From the NCBI GenBank assembly GCA_020848255.1, contig JADLAJ010000112.1, positions 1 through 33,935 of the forward strand: 33,935 nt of DNA, given 5' to 3'. The stretch is from Chitinophagales bacterium. Its GTDB lineage: Bacteria > Bacteroidota > Bacteroidia > Chitinophagales > JADIYW01. Of this stretch, positions 26,848-33,935 are shown one piece after another. Below the pieces are notes generated by a model. It saw only the letters and a program-made list of their open reading frames with translations, was not told the DNA's origin and ran no database searches. Every line of letters starts with the position of its first letter. The first letter of the stretch is position 1. Both the position numbers and the translations under genes were made by a program.

Positions 26848-28112
26848 AATAACTTCCATTTAAAAGATGGTCTGATAAATCCAGGCTCACGACCTAAGTA
26901 AGTCCCCATTTCCCGTTCACCATCAACAACAGTAAATGTAACAATATCTTTTTCAATATAGACGGGATTTTTCTTGTTTTGAACAATGAACAAAGAGAGC
27001 ATAAATGTGCCGGACTGGAAAAAATATCTTGGAAATGTGCAGACGATTTTATTTGGCCCGCTGTGCAAAGAGATGTCTTCTGTGTTGTGTGAAAATGAAA
27101 ACAAGGAATCACCCAGCTCATTGATTAGGTGATATGTAATACAATAATCGTCATCCGGATTATTTTTTTTAATTTCTATAGAAGTCAGAAGTTCTATCTC
27201 TTCATTTTCCAGCAGCGGTTCGTCGTTTGTCCTGTTTGTGTTTCTTAAACTTATTTCATGTAATGCGAATGATGCTTTATTATAATCATTTCCAAATGTT
27301 TTTTTATTTTGAGTTTCTGCATCTCCTTTTAAGTAATAACTTATGGCATCAGTAACATTTCCGTCAAAAACACATTTGCCATGTTCAAGTACGATGCCTT
27401 TATTGCACAAAGTCTTAACCGCTGCCATGTTGTGACTCACAAATAAGACAGTTCTACCTTCACCTTTTGAGATATCACCCATTTTTCCAAGGCATTTCTT
27501 TTGAAATTCGGCGTCACCGACAGCTAATACTTCATCAATGATTAAAATTTCAGATTCGAGGTGTGCGGCAACCGCAAATGCTAAACGAACGTACATTCCG
27601 GAGCTGTATCGTTTAACAGGGGTGTCTATATATCGCTCAACCCCTGAAAAATCTACAATTTCATCAAATTTTCTGTTAATTTCTTTTTTTGTCATACCCA
27701 GGATTGCCCCATTCAGGTAGATATTCTCCCGGCCTGTCATTTCCGGATGAAACCCGGTGCCGACTTCCAGCAGAGAAGCTATTCTTCCTTTGGTTTTAAA
27801 GCAACCTGTAGTAGGTTTGGTTACTTTGCTTAATAATTTTAACAAGGTACTTTTACCCGCCCCGTTTTTACCAATTATTCCAACGGCATCACCCTCAGAG
27901 ATTTCAAAATTAACATCTTTCAGTGACCAGACATAATCGCTGAATCCTTTTGTGCTTCTGTCGTTAGTGTCTCCAATTTTTAAAAAGGGATCATCTTTGC
28001 CTCTGACAGAATACCACCACCTGTTTAAATCATGACTTAAAGTGCCGGTTCCTATTTTTCCCAGCCGGTATTGTTTTGAAATATTTTCTGCCACTATGGC
28101 TAAATTGCTCAT
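26844..28112 (-). CDS. wzt: Polysaccharide ABC transporter ATP-binding protein, Wzt-like with C-terminal domain
   Basis: Walker A GIIGKNGAGKSTLLKLLSK, signature KRYSSGMYVRLAFAVA, Walker B EILIIDEVLAVGD; C-terminal beta-rich extension like Wzt_C. Confidence 0.93.
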   Translation of the reverse strand: MSNLAIVAENISKQYRLGKIGTGTLSHDLNRWWYSVRGKDDPFLKIGDTNDRSTKGFSDYVWSLKDVNFEISEGDAVGIIGKNGAGKSTLLKLLSKVTKPTTGCFKTKGRIASLLEVGTGFHPEMTGRENIYLNGAILGMTKKEINRKFDEIVDFSGVERYIDTPVKRYSSGMYVRLAFAVAAHLESEILIIDEVLAVGDAEFQKKCLGKMGDISKGEGRTVLFVSHNMAAVKTLCNKGIVLEHGKCVFDGNVTDAISYYLKGDAETQNKKTFGNDYNKASFALHEISLRNTNRTNDEPLLENEEIELLTSIEIKKNNPDDDYCITYHLINELGDSLFSFSHNTEDISLHSGPNKIVCTFPRYFFQSGTFMLSLFIVQNKKNPVYIEKDIVTFTVVDGEREMGTYLGREPGFIRPSFKWKLL

Positions 28113-28121
28113 ATTTGATTT

Positions 28122-28976
28122 TTATACAGTATCCATGAAACTCTTTTCAACTTTATTAAATATAAGTGTTCCTAATAATAATATAAAAGTAATGATAACA
28201 AAGCTGAAAACCAACATTGCAGGATTGAAATTACCAGCACCTAAATATCCATACCTAAAACATTCAAAAATCCCCGTAAGAGGATTAAAATTCATGAAAT
28301 GCTTTAATTTCGGAGACAATAATGAGGTTGGATAAATTACCGGTGTGGCATACATAACTAATTGAATGCCAAATGTTAATAAAAAAGTTAAGTCTTTATA
28401 TTTTGATGTCAGAGAAGAAAATATCATTCCTAAACCTAAGGCTAATGCTGCCATTAACACAATCAATAACGGAGTTGCTAAAATCCATAAATTTGGATGG
28501 ATTTTTACATCTATTACGGCATAGTAAAAAACTATCGAGAGGAACAACAGAAATTGTATGGAGAATTTCATTAATCCGGAAACAACAATGGATAACGGCA
28601 TGATAAGCCTGGGAAAATAGACTTTGCCGAATATGGAAGCATTATTTACAAATACATTCGATGTATTGGTAAGTACTTCAGAAAAATAATTCCATATAGT
28701 AATTCCGGAAAGATAAAAAGCTATTTGAGGTACTCCGTCTGTAGAGATTCCTGCAATTTTTCCGAAAATTATTACAAATGTTATAGTTGTTAGAACGGGT
28801 TGTAAAAAAAACCAAATAGGACCTAAAATAGTTTGTTTATAAAAAGTAACAAAATCTCTTTTAACAAACATAAAGAGTAAATCTTTATACCTCCATACTT
28901 CTTTTAAATTAATACTGAAAAGTGAGGTTTCAGCACTAATTTCTTCTGTCCACATTTGATGATTAACATCATTCAT
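28122..28976 (-). CDS. wzm: Polysaccharide ABC transporter permease (ABC2, Wzm-like)
   Basis: LKEVWRYKDLLFMFVKRDFVTFYKQTILGPIWFFLQPVLTTITFVIIFG; polytopic; immediately upstream of the ATPase. Confidence 0.93.
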   Translation of the reverse strand: MNDVNHQMWTEEISAETSLFSINLKEVWRYKDLLFMFVKRDFVTFYKQTILGPIWFFLQPVLTTITFVIIFGKIAGISTDGVPQIAFYLSGITIWNYFSEVLTNTSNVFVNNASIFGKVYFPRLIMPLSIVVSGLMKFSIQFLLFLSIVFYYAVIDVKIHPNLWILATPLLIVLMAALALGLGMIFSSLTSKYKDLTFLLTFGIQLVMYATPVIYPTSLLSPKLKHFMNFNPLTGIFECFRYGYLGAGNFNPAMLVFSFVIITFILLLGTLIFNKVEKSFMDTV

Positions 28977-28986
28977 TTATTCTGGT

Positions 28987-29041
28987 TTATCTAAAAAAAT
29001 CCATTTGCAAAATCAACAAAGGTACTTATTTTTTTAGATAA
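28987..29041. repeat. Perfect 14-bp inverted repeat with 27-nt spacer in a divergent intergenic region
   Basis: TTATCTAAAAAAAT (28987-29000) and ATTTTTTTAGATAA (29028-29041) are exact reverse complements. Confidence 0.9.
29017..29024 (-). promoter_or_regulatory. Candidate Bacteroidota -7 promoter element (TACCTTTG) for the wzm-led operon
   Basis: Reverse complement of CAAAGGTA is TACCTTTG, matching TAnnTTTG, 40 bp upstream of the wzm ATG and inside the inverted-repeat spacer. Confidence 0.45.
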
Positions 29042-29097
29042 TTGAAAATTAAAACTGAAAGGGTTGATAAGTTCATTTTTTTTATTAAGTTTATGGT

Positions 29098-32000
29098 ATG
29101 AATTTTAGAGTTTTAGTTTATATATCGATTCTATTTTGTTTTCATACAGCTTTCTCCAATCAGCCTTTTGTTTTACCTAAAAACGGACAAACGATTGACT
29201 CAAAAACAGTATCTTTTCTATGGAATCCTAATTCGTTTACAACTAACTATAAGTTGCAAATAGCAACGGACAGCAACTTTAGAAATATTTCTTATACTAT
29301 TTTAACACCACTCAGTTCTTATTCACAAACCTTTGCTGATTATGGCACATATTATTGCAGATTTAAAAGAACCAGTGAATTAATTTGGTCTCCTACAATA
29401 AAGATAGAACTGATTGATTTAAATAACGATAATAATTTAATTTCTTGGTTCGATGCTAACGAGAATGTTATACAATCTGGGTCTGTAAGCAGTTGGAAGG
29501 ACAGAAAGGTACCGACTAGAGTTGCTTCACAAAATAATGTACCTCAACAGCCTTTGTATATAAGTACAATTCCTAGGCTAAATAACAGAAATGTTTTGTC
29601 TTTTAATGGTGTTTTTACCAACCCTATGGTTTTAAATATTACACCATCTATTAATACTACAAACTTTACTTTTTTCTGTATTCGTAATTTTAAACCAAAC
29701 ACATCAAATGTGCAGTTTTTTTTAGGGGGAAGTTCTCATGGATTCTCCTCAGAAGTGCTTGCGTTTAATGAAGGTTGTTCTTTTTCAGGGTTAAATGGTT
29801 CCGTTTTAATAGCCCCCCAATCAACGTTGAGGTCTGATTATTCAATTTATACCATTACAGACTCAACGTTGGAAATCAACAAACAAAGAATTAATTTTTC
29901 TCAGTTTATAGGAACTAAGACTGTTTCACAATTAGCATTAACCAATATCGGAGCAAGAGTTGATGCACCAAACTTGGCTTATAAAGGAGAAATTGCTGAA
30001 CTTATAATGTTTGATACTATCCTTGGCAACATAAAAAAAAATAGTATATACTCATATCTGATTAATAAATATGCTCCACCGGTAAATCTGGGTATAGATA
30101 CAGTTGCCGGAAGTTCTTTCTCTGACAGCATTGTATTAAATGCAGGTAACAGGTTTTCAAGGTACTTATGGTCAAACGGAGATACAACACCTACCACAAA
30201 AGTAGTTACGGCTGGAACATACAAAGTAATAACAACTGATATATTTGGAACTGTTTCAGAAGATGATATCGAAGTTTACCCTTACAGAAGACTCAAAGGT
30301 GCGGTTGTAAATTTTTGTCCAGGAGATAGTGTTGATGTGTCGCTAGGGTTAGATGCTTCATATGCTATCGTATGGTCTAACGGAAAAACAACGAGTAATG
30401 TTACCTTTAAAACACCAGGCCAATACACTGTAAGCATCACTAAAAATGGAAAAACTGTTTTAGATACTATCACTGTAACAAAGTTTTTGGATACAACACC
30501 ACTTGTTTATCTGCCGGAAAGAAATCAAAGTGATTTAATTAGAATATGCGGAGGTGAAAGAATATATATAAAAAATGATTCACTTTTTGAATCTTTTCAA
30601 TGGTCAACTGGATCAACAACTAACAGTGATACAACATTCAGCTCCAAAGATATTTTTATTAGTTATGTAGAGAAAAACGGCTGTACTTTGTCTGACACCA
30701 TTGCTGTTTTGGTAGCAGGTCTTGCACCAAAAGCAGACTTTGAAATAACCTCCTCTATCTGTCAAAACTCTTCAACTTCATTTAATGATATTTCAATACC
30801 TCCGGCTGGCGTAAATGTTGCTAACTGGAAATGGAGTTTCAGTAACGGAGATTCTTCTCGGTTACAAAATTCAACGACCATTTTCAATTCATCTGGAATT
30901 GCTTTCGCTGCAATAAAAATTACCACAACACAAGGTTGCTCGGATTCTATATTCAAATCATTTATTGTCAATAGAAAACCCGTACCGTCTTTTTACAATT
31001 TGTTGTCATGTGCTGATTTACCTACAACTTTCGTAGATCAAACAATTGCAAATTCTGCAACAGTTTCCGACTGGTCTTGGGATTTTAACGGGTTAGGTTT
31101 TATTAATGGTATTCAAAATCCATCTTTCAGATTTCCAACATCAGGTGTTTATACCATTAGACTCAAAGCAACTAACTCTAACGGGTGTTCAGATACCGTT
31201 TCTAATACACTGAGAGTGAGCGCATCACCGGTTTCTAATTTCTCTTTTGATGCAGTGTGTGGTAAAACACCCGTGAGTTTAAAGTTCTTAGCTACCGTAG
31301 AATCTCCTAATACAATACCTAATCTGAATTGGGGTAGCTGGGATTTTGGAGATGGTACTTTTGAAACAGCCATCAGGAATCCGCAGCATGTATACCCGGA
31401 ACCGGGAACATATAACGTAATTCTTAAAGTAAATTCTGATGAAGGTTGCAGCGACACAGCTATTAGACAGGTCAAAGTGTACGATTTTCCGATAGTGGAT
31501 TTCACAGTCTCTCAAACTCAATGCGTTGGGAAAGAAATTCAGTTTTCTGATATTTCGTCTACGCCTGACGGAACACCAATTACTACATGGAATTGGTTTT
31601 TTTCAGGTGAAGCAACAGATACTGTTCAAAACCCCAAGTATACGTTTAATACTCAAGGTAATTATATTATACAGTTAAATGCAAAGAATGCAGTGGGTTG
31701 CAGCGGTACCAAATTGCGTTCTATTGCCGTGTCCGCACCACCACAACCTAAATTTACTTTTTCACCTCAAAATGGATTGCCTCCATTGTGTGTAACATAC
31801 ACAAATCAATCTCCCGTTAATGGTAATTATTTATGGGACTATGGGGATGGAGGTTCTTTGATAGAAGGATTTAATCCACCACAACATTGTTATAATACTA
31901 TTGGAACATATCCAATTAAATTGATTGCAACAGATTTCAGAGGCTGCACAGAATCCTTGATAAAATTTATCTTAGTAGATAAAGCAAATCTTGATGCCGT

Positions 32001-32574
32001 AATGACTTCCGTAACGATTATTCCAAACGGTGAATTTTATAAGATTCAAGTGAGCATAAAAAACAATAGCAACATTGAAATAACCGCACTTGGACTAAGT
32101 TTGCAATTGGGTGGAGGTTCCGTTATTCGCGAAAATTGGACTGGCAGTTTATTGCCGGGGCAAACAACGGTATATGTCTTCACCGGTGAAATTAAGCCGG
32201 GCGAAAGTGGTCAGATTCCTGTTGTCTGTGCAACAATTGACAATGTAAATAATAATGCTGCAGAAGACAGAACAGATAATAATACATCCTGTAAAGAACT
32301 TAGCGTAGGTAGTTTTGATATTTTAAATATATACCCTAATCCTGCATTAGATAACATTAATTTTGGTATCATGTTGCCAAAAGACGGTAAGGTCAATATC
32401 CGCTTCATAGATGTGCTGGGGCAACAAATGTACAGCAAGGATTTTGACGGTGCCAAAGGATACAACAATTTCAATATGTCAACATTGTTGCTAAATGCAG
32501 CAGTTTATGTGGCAGAAGTATCTTTTGACGGAGAAGTTGTCAGAAAGAAATTTATGAGAAAAGACAGGAAGTAA
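29098..32574 (+). CDS. Large secreted multi-PKD-domain protein with T9SS type A C-terminal sorting domain
   Basis: N-terminal signal peptide-like MNFRVLVYISILFCFHTAFS; LamG-like segment (LISWFDANENVIQSGSVSSWKDR); five PKD-like repeats (ADFEI..., PSFYN..., SNFSF..., VDFTV..., PKFTF...); C-terminal LNIYPNPALDNINF...VNIRFIDVLGQQMY...YVAEVSFDGEVVRKKFMRK. Confidence 0.93.
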   Translation: MNFRVLVYISILFCFHTAFSNQPFVLPKNGQTIDSKTVSFLWNPNSFTTNYKLQIATDSNFRNISYTILTPLSSYSQTFADYGTYYCRFKRTSELIWSPTIKIELIDLNNDNNLISWFDANENVIQSGSVSSWKDRKVPTRVASQNNVPQQPLYISTIPRLNNRNVLSFNGVFTNPMVLNITPSINTTNFTFFCIRNFKPNTSNVQFFLGGSSHGFSSEVLAFNEGCSFSGLNGSVLIAPQSTLRSDYSIYTITDSTLEINKQRINFSQFIGTKTVSQLALTNIGARVDAPNLAYKGEIAELIMFDTILGNIKKNSIYSYLINKYAPPVNLGIDTVAGSSFSDSIVLNAGNRFSRYLWSNGDTTPTTKVVTAGTYKVITTDIFGTVSEDDIEVYPYRRLKGAVVNFCPGDSVDVSLGLDASYAIVWSNGKTTSNVTFKTPGQYTVSITKNGKTVLDTITVTKFLDTTPLVYLPERNQSDLIRICGGERIYIKNDSLFESFQWSTGSTTNSDTTFSSKDIFISYVEKNGCTLSDTIAVLVAGLAPKADFEITSSICQNSSTSFNDISIPPAGVNVANWKWSFSNGDSSRLQNSTTIFNSSGIAFAAIKITTTQGCSDSIFKSFIVNRKPVPSFYNLLSCADLPTTFVDQTIANSATVSDWSWDFNGLGFINGIQNPSFRFPTSGVYTIRLKATNSNGCSDTVSNTLRVSASPVSNFSFDAVCGKTPVSLKFLATVESPNTIPNLNWGSWDFGDGTFETAIRNPQHVYPEPGTYNVILKVNSDEGCSDTAIRQVKVYDFPIVDFTVSQTQCVGKEIQFSDISSTPDGTPITTWNWFFSGEATDTVQNPKYTFNTQGNYIIQLNAKNAVGCSGTKLRSIAVSAPPQPKFTFSPQNGLPPLCVTYTNQSPVNGNYLWDYGDGGSLIEGFNPPQHCYNTIGTYPIKLIATDFRGCTESLIKFILVDKANLDAVMTSVTIIPNGEFYKIQVSIKNNSNIEITALGLSLQLGGGSVIRENWTGSLLPGQTTVYVFTGEIKPGESGQIPVVCATIDNVNNNAAEDRTDNNTSCKELSVGSFDILNIYPNPALDNINFGIMLPKDGKVNIRFIDVLGQQMYSKDFDGAKGYNNFNMSTLLLNAAVYVAEVSFDGEVVRKKFMRKDRK

Positions 32575-32582
32575 CACCTTGT

Positions 32583-32620
32583 CATCCTGTCCCGAATTTA
32601 TTTCGGGATTGTTTCAGGAT
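32583..32620. terminator. Nested palindrome between convergent genes (possible bidirectional terminator or REP-like element)
   Basis: ATCCTG (32584-32589) TCCCGAA (32590-32596) TTTAT TTCGGGA (32602-32608) TTGTTT CAGGAT (32615-32620): inner 7-bp and outer 6-bp inverted repeats. Confidence 0.6.
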
Positions 32621-33474
32621 CTGTTTGTGTTTCTTATTCGCTCAACAATATCAACGGAAGGCTTTACATCATGAATGGTAAAGCCTTTTCCATTTAAGAT
32701 TTCCTGGTAGGATGCAGTATGTAAATCAGCGAAGCCTTCAGTAAATTCATAGGTTTTACCATCAATCGTAATCTGCCGTTTGGGAGATAAAGAGCTGTCA
32801 ATGCTTAAATTCCAACTTACTTTTGCTTTCTCCAGCTCTAACAATCCGGCGCTTTCAGTGTCATTATTTATATCAACGGAAATTCCTTTAATATCGCCAA
32901 ATAACCAGTTTGCCAAATCGAATAGATGAATGCCAATATTGGTAGCAATGCCGCCGGATTTTTTTATATTTCCTTTCCAGCTGGCATGATACCATTTGCC
33001 GCGCGGCGTAAAATATTCTACAGATACTTCATGTTTTTCAATTGTAGAGGCTTCTATTTCTCTCTTTACATCCAGCAACATTGGATGAAGACGCAATTGC
33101 AAAATCGTATAAATATGTTTGTTGGTATATGATTCTGCATCCACTAAGTTTTGCAGACTTTCAGCGCTTAATGCCAAAGGTTTCTCGCAAATTACATCGG
33201 CATTTAGTTTTAAACCAGCATAACAATGTTCTTCGTGTAAATGATTAGGGGAGCAAACTACCAGATAATCCACAGGACATTTATCCATCAGAAAATCATA
33301 GAAAGCGAATTCATCTGTAAAAAATTCGCAATCCGTAAAAAAACTATCCAATACACCAACGGTATCTGATACATCATAAGCAGCCACTAAATTTCCGCCA
33401 ACTTCTTTTATAGCCTTCAGGTGGCGGGGCGCAATATAACCGGCTGCTCCTATCAGTGCGAATTGTTTCTGCAT
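32614..33474 (-). CDS. Gfo/Idh/MocA-family oxidoreductase, WbpB/WlbA-like (UDP-GlcNAcA 3-dehydrogenase type)
   Basis: KQFALIGAAGYIAPRHLKAIKEVGGNLVAAYDVSDTVGVLDSFF...CEFFTDEFAFYDFL matches the WlbA/WbpB N-terminus as recalled; VICEKPLAL, GGIATNIGIHLFDLANWLFG. Confidence 0.88.
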   Translation of the reverse strand: MQKQFALIGAAGYIAPRHLKAIKEVGGNLVAAYDVSDTVGVLDSFFTDCEFFTDEFAFYDFLMDKCPVDYLVVCSPNHLHEEHCYAGLKLNADVICEKPLALSAESLQNLVDAESYTNKHIYTILQLRLHPMLLDVKREIEASTIEKHEVSVEYFTPRGKWYHASWKGNIKKSGGIATNIGIHLFDLANWLFGDIKGISVDINNDTESAGLLELEKAKVSWNLSIDSSLSPKRQITIDGKTYEFTEGFADLHTASYQEILNGKGFTIHDVKPSVDIVERIRNTNRS

Positions 33475-33489
33475 AGTGTTGTTGTAAAA

Positions 33490-33935
33490 TTATAAGATTG
33501 CCACGGAATCATTCTCCAGTTTGTATTTTTCCTGCGATATTGTGCAAATGGCAACATCATTTTCAAAAATTAATTTATGGCCGGCTTTGCTCATCCAGCC
33601 ATCTTGTCTGGCAGGATTTCCCTTCATCAACGCATATGGTTTTACATCTTTTGTAATTACGCAACCCGCACCGATAAAGGCGTATTCGCCAATCGTTACA
33701 CCACATACAATCGTTGAGTTGGCGCCAATACTCGCTCCTTTTTTTACCAGCGTTTTTTTGTATTCATGTTTACGTTCAATAAAACTGCGCGGATTAATAA
33801 CATTGGTAAAAACAGCCGATGGCCCGATAAAAACATCGTCTTCAACAATCACACCTTCATACAAAGAAACATTGTTCTGTACTTTCACATTGTTACCCAG
33901 CACTACGTTATTCGCTACAAACACATTTTGCCCCA
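33490..33935 (-). CDS. Hexapeptide N-acetyltransferase, WbpD/WlbB-like; 5' end truncated by window
   Basis: The frame is open to the window edge ([50 protein letters not shown]). The listed start at 33924 is an internal GTG. Confidence 0.88.
   Translation of the reverse strand, partial: GQNVFVANNVVLGNNVKVQNNVSLYEGVIVEDDVFIGPSAVFTNVINPRSFIERKHEYKKTLVKKGASIGANSTIVCGVTIGEYAFIGAGCVITKDVKPYALMKGNPARQDGWMSKAGHKLIFENDVAICTISQEKYKLENDSVAIL

Noticed and set aside
31149-31505. 118-aa minus ORF inside the PKD gene
   Set aside because: Shadow ORF of a clearly coding repeat protein; no recognisable motif.
30727-31980. Possible DNA tandem repeats across the PKD region
   Set aside because: Repeats are evident only at protein level; nucleotide identity between units appears low, so this is ancient domain duplication and not a DNA repeat.
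1-33935. CRISPR array, tRNA/rRNA, prophage or transposon
   Set aside because: No regularly spaced repeats, tRNA-like sequences, transposase or integrase motifs were recognised by eye; a tool-based scan is needed to exclude them.

Overview
The window looks like a Bacteroidota (T9SS-bearing) surface-polysaccharide locus. From about 28976 down to 4810, some 25 minus-strand genes form a nearly gapless run. They encode an O-antigen-type ABC exporter (Wzm/Wzt-like, Wzt with a C-terminal glycan-binding-type domain), a DegT-family sugar aminotransferase, a WbqC-family protein, a hexapeptide acyltransferase, a cytoplasmic beta-propeller glycosidase-like protein, three SAM-dependent methyltransferases, about nine GT2/GT4 glycosyltransferases, two orphan GT-A-like proteins, an OafA-type acyltransferase, a polysaccharide deacetylase, a GNAT protein, an SDR epimerase and an AsnB-like amidotransferase. 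On the left are a 5'-truncated TauD/TfdA-like dioxygenase, a bile acid:sodium symporter-family protein and a head-to-head pair of poorly characterised polytopic membrane proteins. On the right are a 1158-aa multi-PKD protein with a type IX secretion C-terminal signal, then convergent WbpB/WlbA-like and WbpD/WlbB-like genes (the last truncated at the window edge). No rRNA, tRNA, CRISPR array, transposase or integrase was recognised by eye. The best candidates for follow-up are: (a) the compact aminotransferase/WbqC/methyltransferase/acyltransferase/beta-propeller cassette; (b) the T9SS cargo gene next to WbpB/WbpD, with an AsnB (possibly WbpS-like) in the same window, which suggests a link to T9SS anchoring-glycan synthesis; (c) a perfect 14-bp inverted repeat bracketing a promoter-like box in the divergent exporter/T9SS-protein intergenic region; and (d) several homopolymers and unusual gene junctions. 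All family calls come from motif recognition without database searches.
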